NCBI GenBank assembly: GCA_016705545.1 | Contig: JADIYA010000006.1 | Location: 186,001-250,000 of the forward strand | Source of the DNA: Flavobacteriales bacterium | Lineage (GTDB): Bacteria > Bacteroidota > Bacteroidia > Flavobacteriales_F > PHOS-HE28 | DNA: 64,000 bases | Direction: 5' to 3' | Shown: positions 16,138-26,685 of the stretch, one piece after another | How the letters are laid out: each line of letters starts with the position of its first letter | How positions within the stretch are numbered: position 1 is the stretch's first letter | The notes under the pieces: model-generated | Database searches by the model: none | What the model was told of the DNA's origin: nothing | Seen by the model: only the letters and a program-made list of their open reading frames with translations | Position numbers and translations under genes: made by a program

Positions 16138-18750
16138 TCACTCCGAGGGCGGCAATTCCTTGGTCTCATCGCCTTCGCCCTTGGCGATCTTCTTCTTGCC
16201 CTTGGTCACCTTGATGGCCACATCGGTCTTCTCCTTGTTCAGGCCGATGGAGATCTTATCGCCTTCCTCCACGCCCTGGTTGATGATCTCCTCGGCCATG
16301 GGGTCCTCGATGAACTTCTGGATGGCGCGCTTAAGCGGCCGTGCCCCGAACTTCTCGTCGTAGCCCTTTTCGGCGAGGAAGTCCTTGGCCTCATCAGTCA
16401 GCTTGAGGTCGTAGCCCAGTTCGCTGATCCGCTTGTAGAGGTGGCCCAGTTCGATGTCGATGATCTTGTGGATGTCCTCGCGCTTGAGCGAGTTGAACAT
16501 GATGATGTCGTCGATGCGGTTGAGGAACTCCGGAGCGAAGGCCTTGCGCAGTGCCTTCTCGATTATGCCGCGGTTGGCCTCGTCCTGCCCGGCGGTCTTG
16601 GCGCTGGTGCCGAAACCCACGCCCTTGCCGTAGTCGCTGAGATCGCGCGCCCCGATGTTCGAGGTCATGATGATGATGGCGTTCTTGAAATCGATGTGGC
16701 GCCCGAGGCTATCGGTCATCTTGCCATCGTCGAGGGCCTGCAAAAGCAGGTTGAACACGTCAGGGTGCGCCTTCTCGATCTCATCAAGCAGGATGATGGA
16801 GTAGGGGCGGCGACGAACCTTTTCGGTGAGCTGCCCGCCTTCCTCGTAGCCCACATAGCCCGGAGGCGCACCGATTAGGCGGCTCACGGAGAACTTCTCC
16901 ATGTATTCGCTCATATCGATGCGAATCATGGCATCATCGGTGTCGAAGAGGTAGCGGGCGAGCTCCTTGGCGAGCTGTGTCTTGCCCACGCCAGTGGGAC
17001 CGAGGAAGATGAACGAGCCGATGGGTCGGTTGGGGTCCTTCAGGCCCGCACGATTCCGCTGGATCGCCTTCACCACTTTGGCCACGGCCTCTTCCTGCCC
17101 GATCACCTTGCCCTGCATCTCCTCCTTCATCCGCTTGAGCTTGCCGCTCTCCTTCTCCGCGATGCGCGTCACAGGGATGCCGCTCATCATGGCCACCACT
17201 TCGGCCACGTTCTCTTCCGTCACAGTGGTGCGGTTGGTCTTGCTCTCTTCCTCCCAGGCTTTCTTGGCCTTCTCGAGCTCTTCGAGCAACTGGCGTTCGC
17301 GGTCGCGGAGCTTGGCGGCCTCTTCGTAACGCTGGCTGCGCACCACCTTGTTCTTCTCGTCCTTGATGTCCTCGATTTTCTGCTCCACATCGAGGATGCT
17401 CTTGGGCACCACGATGTTGCTGATGTGGACCCGGCTGCCGCTCTCATCCATGGCGTCGATGGCCTTGTCCGGCAAGTGGCGGTCGGTGATGTAGCGCGCG
17501 GTGAGCTTCACACAGGCTTGGATGGCTTCCGGGGTGAAGTTCACGTTGTGGTGATCCTCGTACTTCTCCTTGATGTTGTTCAGGATCTGGATGGTCTCGT
17601 CAACGCTCGTAGGCTCCACGAGCACCTTCTGGAAGCGGCGCTCGAGGGCACCGTCCTTCTCGATGTACTGCCGGTACTCATCCAAGGTGGTGGCCCCGAT
17701 GCACTGGATCTCGCCGCGCGCAAGGGCGGGCTTGAACATGTTGCTGGCGTCCAAGCTGCCGCTGGCCCCGCCCGCGCCCACGATGGTGTGGATCTCATCG
17801 ATGAAGAGGATCACGTCCGGGCTGTTCTCCAGTTCGTTCATCACCGCCTTCATGCGCTCCTCGAACTGGCCGCGGTACTTGGTGCCGGCCACCAGGCTGG
17901 CGATATCGAGCGCCACGATGCGCTTGTTGAAGAGCACGCGGCTCACCTTGCGCTGGATGATGCGCAGGGCCAAGCCCTCAGCGATGGCGCTCTTGCCCAC
18001 GCCGGGCTCGCCAATCAGCACGGGGTTGTTCTTCTTGCGCCGGGAAAGGATCTGGCTCACGCGCTCAATCTCCTTCTCTCGACCGACGATCGGGTCCAGC
18101 TTGCCATCCTCGGCCAGTTTGGTGAGATCCCGGCCGAAGTTGTCGAGCACAGGGGTCTTGCTCTTGCTGTCACCTTGCTTGCGCTGCCCGCCTCCGCCTT
18201 GGAAACTGCCGCTCTCCTCGTCATCATCGTCTGCGCTCTGTGGCCCTTGGGCGCGCGGCCCACTGGTGCGGGTAGGTTTATTGCCCTTCCCGGTGTAGGT
18301 ACTGCCGCCATCGGCCAGGATCACGTCGAGCTCGTGCTTCACGGTCTCGTAATCCACGCTGAACTTGCGCAAGGTGCGGGTGGCCAGGTTGTCCTCATCC
18401 TTCAGGATACTGAGCAACAGGTGCTCTGTGTCGATGCTCTGGCTCTTGAAGAGCTTGGCCTCGAGGTAGGTGATCTTCAGCATCTTCTCCACCTGCTTCA
18501 GCAGATTGATGCTCTCCTTGTCCTTGGGCCGGGTGGCGCTGGGCGGTTCCATGCCCCGCTCAACCGCCTTGCGGAGCTCATCCACATCGACCTCCAGTCG
18601 CTGCAGGATGCGCAACGCATTGCCTTCGTTGTGCCGCAGCAAGCCGAGCAGCACGTGCTCGATGCCGATGAAGTTGTGTCCGAGGCGAAGGGCCTCTTCG
18701 CGGCTGTAGCCGATGATGTCTCGGACTCGGGGGGTGAAGCGGGCGTCCAT
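16138..18750 (-). CDS. clpC: ClpC-type AAA+ protease ATPase subunit
   Basis: An 870-residue Hsp100 protein that unfolds substrates for ClpP. The N domain (about 1-150) holds two Clp repeats (FTPRVRDIIGYSREEALRLG, GIEHVLLGLL). A Gly/Gln-rich linker is at about 165-200. AAA1 has Walker A GEPGVGKSA and Walker B VILFIDEIHT. A UVR-like coiled segment (RSQRYEEAAKLRDRERQL) at about 440-475 separates it from AAA2 with GPTGVGKTQLAKELA and IILLDEIEKAHPD. The UVR-like segment marks ClpC rather than ClpB or ClpA. A charged Lys/Glu tail ends the protein. It is transcribed away from gyrA; clpP is not in the window. Confidence 0.96.
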   Translation of the reverse strand: MDARFTPRVRDIIGYSREEALRLGHNFIGIEHVLLGLLRHNEGNALRILQRLEVDVDELRKAVERGMEPPSATRPKDKESINLLKQVEKMLKITYLEAKLFKSQSIDTEHLLLSILKDEDNLATRTLRKFSVDYETVKHELDVILADGGSTYTGKGNKPTRTSGPRAQGPQSADDDDEESGSFQGGGGQRKQGDSKSKTPVLDNFGRDLTKLAEDGKLDPIVGREKEIERVSQILSRRKKNNPVLIGEPGVGKSAIAEGLALRIIQRKVSRVLFNKRIVALDIASLVAGTKYRGQFEERMKAVMNELENSPDVILFIDEIHTIVGAGGASGSLDASNMFKPALARGEIQCIGATTLDEYRQYIEKDGALERRFQKVLVEPTSVDETIQILNNIKEKYEDHHNVNFTPEAIQACVKLTARYITDRHLPDKAIDAMDESGSRVHISNIVVPKSILDVEQKIEDIKDEKNKVVRSQRYEEAAKLRDRERQLLEELEKAKKAWEEESKTNRTTVTEENVAEVVAMMSGIPVTRIAEKESGKLKRMKEEMQGKVIGQEEAVAKVVKAIQRNRAGLKDPNRPIGSFIFLGPTGVGKTQLAKELARYLFDTDDAMIRIDMSEYMEKFSVSRLIGAPPGYVGYEEGGQLTEKVRRRPYSIILLDEIEKAHPDVFNLLLQALDDGKMTDSLGRHIDFKNAIIIMTSNIGARDLSDYGKGVGFGTSAKTAGQDEANRGIIEKALRKAFAPEFLNRIDDIIMFNSLKREDIHKIIDIELGHLYKRISELGYDLKLTDEAKDFLAEKGYDEKFGARPLKRAIQKFIEDPMAEEIINQGVEEGDKISIGLNKEKTDVAIKVTKGKKKIAKGEGDETKELPPSE

Positions 18751-18876
18751 GGGTTGAGGGCGCTAAGTTGAGTGGATCGGGGACTATAGCCGACGGCTTG
18801 AGCTAAGGTAACTACGCCTGCGGCGCGGGCAAGCTATCCCCACGGGCAACGGCGGTCCCGGATCGGGCAAATCCAA

Positions 18877-18908
18877 TTTTCCACATTGGCCTGTGGTGAT
18901 GTGGAAAA
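18877..18908. promoter_or_regulatory. Mirror pair of DnaA-box-like sites between clpC and gyrA
   Basis: TTTTCCACAT (18877-18886) and ATGTGGAAAA (18899-18908) form a perfect 10-bp inverted repeat with a 12-base spacer. Each arm contains TTTTCCACA, which fits the DnaA-box consensus TTWTNCACA exactly. It sits about 96 bases before gyrA and 127 before clpC. It may be a DnaA-controlled promoter site, part of an origin region, or an operator of another factor with a similar site. The window lacks dnaA and dnaN. Confidence 0.5.
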
Positions 18909-18937
18909 GTGGGGTCGGCTGGATCCTGTTGGCAGGG

Positions 18938-18945
18938 TACCTTCG
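18938..18945 (+). promoter_or_regulatory. Predicted -7 element of gyrA
   Basis: TACCTTCG fits TAnnTTTG with one change, 59 bases before the gyrA ATG and 29 bases past the DnaA-box-like inverted repeat. No well-spaced -33 TTG is seen. Confidence 0.35.
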
Positions 18946-19004
18946 GGCGCCCGAAAAAGAAGGGTCAAAACGGGTCGGCAACGGCCACTACGCAGCCATC
19001 CATC

Positions 19005-21604
<2,600 letters not shown>

Positions 21605-21620
21605 CCCACATACACGACCG

Positions 21621-22802
21621 ATGAAGAAGTACATCCTGACCACTGTGACCATGGCTTTCGGCATGGTCGCGACCGCGCAGAACGCGAACGTGGTGAATGC
21701 ATTCAATTACATGAAGGACGGCCAGTACGCCAAGGCCGTGGAATTCATTGAACCCGCGACGCAGGACGCCAAGACCGGCCTTAGCGAGAAGACCTGGCGC
21801 TACCGTGGTGATATCTACCGCGCCATCGCCCTGGGCACGGACGAGGCCCTGAAAGGCCAATTCCCCGATGCCGTAGAGAAGGCAGCAGAGAGCTACATGA
21901 AGGCGAATGAGCTCGATGCCAAGGGCGCCTACAAGCGCGAGAACGCGCAGGCCCTCGCCGCGCTCCAAGGCGCTTCACTCAACGCGGGGAACGACGCATT
22001 CGGGAAGAAGGATTACCAAGGGGCGGTGGCGCGCTACCGGATGAGCGAGAAGATCGCCAAGAGCTTCGGGCAAGTAGATACCAATGCCATCTTCAACCGT
22101 GCGCTGGCTTATGAGAGCGCGGGCGATGCCCCGAACGCCATCAGCAGCTACCGCGAAGCGATTGCTGCCGGCTACAGCAAGCCCGAGGTTTACCGGTACA
22201 TCGCCAGTCTTCAGCGCAAGGGCGACGACCTCAACGGCGCCATCGCCACCTCCCGGGAGGGCCTCGCACGCTTCCCGGGCAACAAGGACCTGATGCTCGA
22301 TGAGATGCAATTCCTTTTGGCCGCCGACCGCAGCGACGAGGCCGAAGCCAGCGTGAAGGCCGCGCTGGACAAGGATCCAAGCAACGCTGTGCTGTGGAGC
22401 GTGCTCGGCGGGCTATATGACAAGAAGGCTGGCATTGCAGCAGAGGCCAAGGACCTGACTGCCGTTGACGAGTGGTACAAGAAGGCCGAAGGGGCCTACC
22501 TCAAGGCCATTGAGATCGACCCGAAGCTCTTCGACGCGTACTTCAACGTAGGCGTGGTGTACAATAACCGCGCAGCCTCGGAATACGAGAAGTGCAACTC
22601 CATCAAGGACGATGCGCAGTACATGAAGTGCAAGAAGGTGGCGGACGACATCTACTTGAAGGCCGTGCCCTTCTTCGAGAAGGCCCACGAATTGAACCCC
22701 ACCGATATGCAGACCATCCAGCAGCTCATCAAGCTCTACGGCAAGACCAACGATCAGGCGAAGTATGCCGCGATGAAAGAGAAGCTGGCGAAGCTGCAGT
22801 AA
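21621..22802 (+). CDS. Exported tetratricopeptide-repeat protein
   Basis: A 393-residue protein with a signal peptide (MKKYILTTVTMAFGMVATAQ) and TPR helices across most of its length. Examples are NAFNYMKDGQYAKAVEFIEP, YRYIASLQRKGDDLNGAIA, LWSVLGGLYDKKAG and AYFNVGVVYNNRAA. Two cysteines lie close together near residue 340 (EKCNSIKDDAQYMKCKKVAD). It follows gyrA by 16 bases and is probably co-transcribed, ending at a strong terminator. TPR proteins serve as scaffolds for protein complexes in the periplasm; no specific partner can be named. Confidence 0.85.
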   Translation: MKKYILTTVTMAFGMVATAQNANVVNAFNYMKDGQYAKAVEFIEPATQDAKTGLSEKTWRYRGDIYRAIALGTDEALKGQFPDAVEKAAESYMKANELDAKGAYKRENAQALAALQGASLNAGNDAFGKKDYQGAVARYRMSEKIAKSFGQVDTNAIFNRALAYESAGDAPNAISSYREAIAAGYSKPEVYRYIASLQRKGDDLNGAIATSREGLARFPGNKDLMLDEMQFLLAADRSDEAEASVKAALDKDPSNAVLWSVLGGLYDKKAGIAAEAKDLTAVDEWYKKAEGAYLKAIEIDPKLFDAYFNVGVVYNNRAASEYEKCNSIKDDAQYMKCKKVADDIYLKAVPFFEKAHELNPTDMQTIQQLIKLYGKTNDQAKYAAMKEKLAKLQ

Positions 22803-22822
22803 GTGAAACGCTCATTCCGTTC

Positions 22823-22848
22823 GAAGGCCGGGGATTCCCGGCCTTCGT
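22823..22848. terminator. Bidirectional terminator after the gyrA unit and the ArsR operon
   Basis: CGAAGGCCGGG (22823-22833) and CCCGGCCTTCG (22838-22848) form a perfect 11-bp stem with a 4-base loop and a T/C-rich stretch after it. It lies between convergent stops at 22802 and 22857. Confidence 0.85.
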
Positions 22849-22856
22849 CGTTCTCC

Positions 22857-23354
22857 TCAAATGAGAGCGCTTAGGCTATCCGCCAGCGCATCCATGCTAT
22901 CGCACCAGCCGCCAATGTGACTATCGCGCGAGGCTGCGGTGGCCAAGCCCGTCTGGCGGAACTCGAGCCGAGTGCGTGGGCCTTCGTCATGCAGGTCAAC
23001 GGTGACGAGCGTGCGGTGGCGCGCAGGGTTCACGTCCACAGGCGCTTTCTCCCATTGGTGCGTGAACGCCAGATGTGCGATGGGCCTTACCACCGTGTAT
23101 GTGCCATAGCTAGGAATGTCCTCGCCATTGGGCGTGCGGAGCACCACGCGCCAGTTGCCGCCCTCGCGCAGGTCCGTTTCTGCGCTGATGGTGCTAAAGG
23201 CCGCACAGCCGAACCAGTGCACCAGCATGGCGGGCGTGACCCAAGCATCCCAAACCAAATGGCGCGGCGCATTGAACACACGGGTGATGAGGATCTCGTC
23301 CGGTGCGGGAGTGGAGACAGCATTGCGCGAACGCTGGGCGCTTGCTTGGTCCAT
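22857..23354 (-). CDS. SRPBCC (AHSA1-type) domain protein, last gene of the ArsR operon
   Basis: A 165-residue cytoplasmic protein with the AHSA1/START fold signature: ITRVFNAPRHLVWDAWVTPA, then HWFGCAAF, DLREGGNWRVVL, and the C-terminal helix region GGWCDSMDALADSLS. SRPBCC folds enclose a deep hydrophobic pocket that binds small molecules; the ligand here is unknown. It has an N-terminal extension of about 20 polar residues. It is the thirteenth gene of a minus-strand operon starting at 29239, 30 bases after the DoxX gene and followed directly by a terminator. Confidence 0.85.
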   Translation of the reverse strand: MDQASAQRSRNAVSTPAPDEILITRVFNAPRHLVWDAWVTPAMLVHWFGCAAFSTISAETDLREGGNWRVVLRTPNGEDIPSYGTYTVVRPIAHLAFTHQWEKAPVDVNPARHRTLVTVDLHDEGPRTRLEFRQTGLATAASRDSHIGGWCDSMDALADSLSALI

Positions 23355-23384
23355 GCCCGCAAATCTATCTGCTCGTGAAGAAGG

Positions 23385-23768
23385 TCAACCCTTGGTCATC
23401 GTCACAAGCCGCTTATGGTGCAATACGTACGACCACACCAGCACGCCGATGAAGAGGAACATCGGCGTCCATTGCGCCACAGGGTCGCCCACCGCAGCAA
23501 AAGAGACCATCGCAGCCACCAGATCGATGAGGAAACCGAAGTAGGCCCACTCTTTCACCCGAGCTGGCACCATGGGAAGCAGGATCACGACAGCGCCCAG
23601 CACCTTGGCATAGGAGATCAGCTTGATGAAGTAGAGCGGGTATCCCAGGTGGTCGTGCAGCATGGCCACGGATTGGGGCATTAGCGTAATTCCGCCGATG
23701 GAAGAGTAGATCATGAACGCGCTGAAGAGCGCGGTGACGATCCAGTAGGTGAGGTTGAGGCGTTTCAT
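23385..23768 (-). CDS. DoxX-like membrane protein
   Basis: A 127-residue protein with four predicted membrane helices, the usual DoxX-like layout: about residues 8-26, 47-65, 73-92 and 98-116. Motifs include MIYSSIGGITLMPQS and LGAVVILLPMVPARVKEWAY. DoxX-like proteins are found in redox and stress loci, but their function is poorly defined. Its ATG overlaps the stop of the upstream SRPBCC gene by four bases (ATGA), so the two are translationally coupled. Confidence 0.85.
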   Translation of the reverse strand: MKRLNLTYWIVTALFSAFMIYSSIGGITLMPQSVAMLHDHLGYPLYFIKLISYAKVLGAVVILLPMVPARVKEWAYFGFLIDLVAAMVSFAAVGDPVAQWTPMFLFIGVLVWSYVLHHKRLVTMTKG

Positions 23769-24271
23769 GTGGCAGGTTGGGGGTTGTCTCGGGTCGAGCC
23801 CGGGATGACGACGGTTGAGCGTTGGGCCCTCAACAGCGCGTGAAGCCTATCAAGGTTCTCCTCGTTTGCGCGTTCGATGAAAACCCGGATCGGGGCTAGT
23901 TCCTCAGCCGTGTCGAAGCGCATGATCCAGTCGATGCGTGTGCCGCCGTCCACCTCCGAGAAGGTCACCATCGCCTTGTAGAAATGCATCTCCTTCAGGT
24001 GGTCGAACTCCAGGTGGATGTGCGCCTCTATCCGTTTGAAGACGCACGTGTTGTTGAAGTCCATGCCATTCGGTCCATGCATGGTGAATTCCCACAGCCC
24101 CTCAGGCTTCAGCTCGAAGCGATGGAAGGTATTGGTGAAGCCATGCGGCCCCCACCAGATCACAAGCTGCCCGGGATCGGTCCATGCCGCGTATAACAGC
24201 TCGCGTGGTGCCGCGATCACGCGGCTAGTTCTCACTTCGCGAGCGGCCTCTTGATCCTCTGATCTTCTCAT
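23765..24271 (-). CDS. SRPBCC (AHSA1-type) domain protein with a REP-derived C-terminal tail
   Basis: A 168-residue protein starting MRRSEDQEAAREVRTSRV. The SRPBCC signature is VIAAPRELLYAAWTDPGQLV, IWWGPHGFTN, and ELAPIRVFIERANEENLDRL near the end. The usual GG near the middle is replaced by a LKPEGLWEFTM stretch, common in this subfamily. The last 15 or so residues, VIPGSTRDNPQPAT, are encoded by a palindromic repeat (23787-23810) that seems to have extended or replaced the original C-terminus. An in-frame ATG at 24460 would add unrelated residues inside the neighbouring gene and is rejected. The stop overlaps the DoxX start. Confidence 0.82.
   Translation of the reverse strand: MRRSEDQEAAREVRTSRVIAAPRELLYAAWTDPGQLVIWWGPHGFTNTFHRFELKPEGLWEFTMHGPNGMDFNNTCVFKRIEAHIHLEFDHLKEMHFYKAMVTFSEVDGGTRIDWIMRFDTAEELAPIRVFIERANEENLDRLHALLRAQRSTVVIPGSTRDNPQPAT
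23787..23810. repeat. REP-like palindrome (GTCATCCCGGGCTCGACCCG type)
   Basis: On the minus strand the element reads GTCATCCCGGGCTCGACC and continues CGAGA: an imperfect palindrome with arms TCCCGGG and CCCGAGA. A second related copy is at 35311-35334. This copy lies inside the end of a coding sequence and encodes the VIPGSTRD peptide typical of such repeats. Confidence 0.6.
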
Positions 24272-24288
24272 TTCCTGATTCTCTGATC

Positions 24289-24669
24289 CTACTTCACCGG
24301 CCAGCGAACTTCGATCTCCGCCACCTTCGATTTCACAATCGCCATCACCAGAGCTGCGGGCAACGGCTTGTCTGGCGTGAACTGAATGGCGCCTTTGCTG
24401 GTCTTGAATTCCTTGAGTTGTTCCTCGAAGCCGGTCGGCACCGATCCGTACAGCGCGCAATGGGCCTTGGCTGCTCCGATGTACAGCATGGGGTGCCCGT
24501 TGTACCTGAAGCCGGGCATTCCATAGCCGAAGTGTTCCTCGATGCCCGGCGCCGCAGCGAGGATCTGCTTGCGCAGCTTCATCAAGCCAGCGCGTTGGTC
24601 CTTCGGTAGTGCGGCCAGGTAGTCGCGCGCTGTTGGGTTCATCCCATAGGTGGGGTTGGGCGCGGTCAT
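24289..24669 (-). CDS. DUF1801 (YdhG-like) small protein
   Basis: A 126-residue protein with the DUF1801 pattern: DYLAALPKDQRAGLMKLRKQ, then ILAAAPGIEEHFGYGMPGFR, MLYIGAAKAHCALYG, and a C-terminal FTPDKPLPAALVMAIVKSKV. The Bacillus YdhG family was proposed as iron-binding frataxin-like proteins, but function is not settled. The ATG overlaps the upstream YdeI-like gene's stop by four bases. It is one of two DUF1801 proteins in this operon, and they are divergent from each other. Confidence 0.85.
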   Translation of the reverse strand: MTAPNPTYGMNPTARDYLAALPKDQRAGLMKLRKQILAAAPGIEEHFGYGMPGFRYNGHPMLYIGAAKAHCALYGSVPTGFEEQLKEFKTSKGAIQFTPDKPLPAALVMAIVKSKVAEIEVRWPVK

Positions 24670-25262
24670 TGGTGAAAAGCCTCTCCGCGTTCCATCATGG
24701 CGATGAACAATGCAAGGCGCTTGGCTCGCGTCTCATCCCTCTTAGCGGTCTGCAAGCGGTGTAGGAATGCATAGCGCTTGGTGCCAGTGAGCGTATCGAA
24801 GAACCCTTTGGCCTTTGTGTTCTTCTTCAGTGCGACCGCCAGATCGGGTGGTACTTGGATGGTGCTGGCGGGCGCGTAGGCCTTGTCCCACTGGCCGTTG
24901 GACTTGGCGACCTTCACGGCAGCAAGCCCAGCCGGACGCATCAGCTTCGCCTTGATCAACTGCTGCACCTTCTTCCTGTTGATCTCGCTCCAGATGCTGC
25001 GCGGCGACCGTGGCGTGAAGCGCTGGAGGAAGGTCTTGTCGTCGTTGCTCCGTTTCACACCATCGATCCAGCCGTGGCACAGCGCAACTTCCACGGCTTC
25101 GGCATAGGTCACGGATGGTATCGCGCTGCCCTTCTTGGCGATGCTGATGTAGATGCCGGGGGAAACGGTCCCGTATTTATCCAGCCAGGCATCCAAGGCT
25201 TGCGCGGTATCGAAGCCGACAACCTCGCGGTCTGTGGGAATCGCCGGTGCTTGCTTCTTCAT
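24666..25262 (-). CDS. YdeI/OmpD-associated family protein
   Basis: A 198-residue protein starting MKKQAPAIPTDREVVGF. Family features are a LDAWLDKYGTVSPGIYISIA segment, VTYAEAVEVALCHGWIDGVK, FLQRFTPRSPRSIWSEINRK, and a Lys/Arg-rich C-terminal bacteriocin-protection-like region (AKRLALFIAMMERG). Homologues are linked in some bacteria to tolerance of cationic peptides or other stress, but no reaction is known. An in-frame ATG nine codons earlier (25289) lies inside the upstream gene; the start at 25262 leaves an 11-base gap and is preferred. Confidence 0.85.
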   Translation of the reverse strand: MKKQAPAIPTDREVVGFDTAQALDAWLDKYGTVSPGIYISIAKKGSAIPSVTYAEAVEVALCHGWIDGVKRSNDDKTFLQRFTPRSPRSIWSEINRKKVQQLIKAKLMRPAGLAAVKVAKSNGQWDKAYAPASTIQVPPDLAVALKKNTKAKGFFDTLTGTKRYAFLHRLQTAKRDETRAKRLALFIAMMERGEAFHQ

Positions 25263-25273
25263 GGGTGCCAAGC

Positions 25274-25735
25274 TCAACCGACCAGCCAATTCAATTCGGT
25301 GCGATAATCCTTAGGGTCCTTCACCTCGTCAGGGTTGTTCAGGTAGCGCTCGAAGAACCGGCCGTCCTCGGGCAGTTTCCGCTCGCGTACCCAGTCTTGC
25401 AGTTCGCGCCAGGCATCACCCATCCGCTCGTACGGACCTTGGTATACAGCACGCACCACCTTCGCTCCGGGCAGGGCGCTATTCTTCACGCGTCCAGCTT
25501 CGTTCACGGACTTCGATACTGGGAAGCCGATCTCGAAGTCGAAGGTGTCCCCGGGGCGGCGATGGTGGTAGCTGAACATCGGTCCGGCCGGTTGCAGGCC
25601 TTGGTCGGTAAGCGCTTGGATGATCTCTTGGATCGCGGGGTCCATGTACTTGGGCATGTCGCGGCCGGAGATGACCAAGTGGATGGTGGCTGCTCGCTGT
25701 TCGGTTGTGGTGATGACTTCGGGTGGGGTGATCAT
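25274..25735 (-). CDS. GyrI-like small-molecule-binding domain protein
   Basis: A 153-residue stand-alone GyrI-like (AraC effector-binding) domain. Visible features are the N-terminal strand TTTEQRAATIHLVISGRDMP, a central FDFEIGFPVSKSV motif, LPGAKVVRAVYQGPYERMGD and a C-terminal RYLNNPDEVKDPKDYRTEL. GyrI-like proteins are ligand-binding SHS2-fold domains, some of which hydrolyse or sequester toxic compounds. In another locus of this window (58440-59456) a GyrI-like domain is fused to a SRPBCC domain, which supports a shared role for the two families. Confidence 0.85.
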   Translation of the reverse strand: MITPPEVITTTEQRAATIHLVISGRDMPKYMDPAIQEIIQALTDQGLQPAGPMFSYHHRRPGDTFDFEIGFPVSKSVNEAGRVKNSALPGAKVVRAVYQGPYERMGDAWRELQDWVRERKLPEDGRFFERYLNNPDEVKDPKDYRTELNWLVG

Positions 25736-25776
25736 GGGGTGAAGATCAGACGATCAGATGCTGAAAGGGCATCCGA

Positions 25777-26166
25777 TCAGGTGAGTTTGATCCAAGCGCT
25801 CAAGATGGCTTGCAACGCTTTTGCTTTTGCCTGGATATCCGCAGCATCCTTGAAGACGATCTGGCTGCGGTCGTTGCCGAGCCATTTGATCAAGTGCTCC
25901 GGATCGGGGATGCGGTCCTTCAAGACGATGCCTTTCGCTTTGGGGCCGGCGTGCAGGATGATCATCGGATCTTTCACGTGCCTAGGGCCGTTCAGCGTGG
26001 CGAACCAATCCATCGTTCGGAAGCTGGCCGTATTCCACTTCACACCTTCCTCGATCGACTTGTCGGCATTGAGGATGATGGTCCGTAGCTGGTCGAGTTC
26101 CTTTCGTAACGGATGCTTGTGCGCGTCAAGAAGGGTGGAAACAGCCGAATCGAAACGATGTGGCAT
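25777..26166 (-). CDS. DUF1801 domain protein
   Basis: A 129-residue protein with a DUF1801-type fold pattern: LDAHKHPLRKELDQLRTIIL, EEGVKWNTASFRTMDWFATL, MIILHAGPKAKGIVL and a C-terminal helix pair. It differs clearly in sequence from the other DUF1801 gene of the operon, so the pair is not a recent duplication. It lies 6 bases after a SRPBCC gene and 41 bases before the GyrI-like gene on the same strand. Function unknown. Confidence 0.8.
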   Translation of the reverse strand: MPHRFDSAVSTLLDAHKHPLRKELDQLRTIILNADKSIEEGVKWNTASFRTMDWFATLNGPRHVKDPMIILHAGPKAKGIVLKDRIPDPEHLIKWLGNDRSQIVFKDAADIQAKAKALQAILSAWIKLT

Positions 26167-26172
26167 GGAGGG

Positions 26173-26652
26173 TCAGCTTCGGGAGGCCAGGTATTGATCC
26201 AATCGTGCGTAGCCCACCTCCATTTCATTGCCCATCTGCACGGCGATCACACCTTCACGCGCAGCGGTGGACTCGTACTCAACGGTCAGTGTCATCAAGG
26301 TCCTTCCGCCATCCTCAGTGAGCACCATCTTTCCCACCGCTTCGCCCGGGTACCACGATTGATCGAATTTCTCAGTGGTCACGAGGCGCTCGGGCCTGAC
26401 GATCTCTTTGTAAAAACCGCTCATGCCCATCTCAATTCCGTCGGTATTCCGCCACACCCATCGGTAAGCCCCACCCACCCGAAGGTCGATCTCGCAGACC
26501 ACGAGCGTCCAACCGGTCGCGCCATGGAACCAGTTCAACATCATCTCGGAACTGGTCATCGCATCGAATACCAAGGCGCGTGGAGCCTTGAAGGTGCGCG
26601 TGATACGGATCGCGCGATCGCCGTGGGGAACGATTTCGACTTCAGTGCTCAT
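26173..26652 (-). CDS. SRPBCC (AHSA1-type) domain protein
   Basis: A 159-residue protein: IRITRTFKAPRALVFDAMTS, LNWFHGATGWTLVV, EIDLRVGGAYRWVWR, and a helix ending MGNEMEVGYARLDQYLA. This is the well-formed AHSA1 pattern with the W-G-G motif. It is a pocket protein with an unknown ligand, or possibly a structural protein. It is separated from the upstream SRPBCC gene by 33 bases and from the next gene by 6. Confidence 0.87.
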   Translation of the reverse strand: MSTEVEIVPHGDRAIRITRTFKAPRALVFDAMTSSEMMLNWFHGATGWTLVVCEIDLRVGGAYRWVWRNTDGIEMGMSGFYKEIVRPERLVTTEKFDQSWYPGEAVGKMVLTEDGGRTLMTLTVEYESTAAREGVIAVQMGNEMEVGYARLDQYLASRS

Positions 26653-26685
26653 GAAGGTTGCAGTCTAGGTAAGTCTGTATGAGGT

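Noticed and set aside
17425..18771. Long open frame of 448 codons on the plus strand, opposite clpC
   Set aside because: It mirrors the clpC codon pattern, has no domain motif and is a typical antisense frame of a GC-rich gene. The same applies to long frames opposite gyrA (19191-20543), the S46 peptidase (7582-8601), the S41 protease (9783-10832) and the SRPBCC genes (27335-28567).
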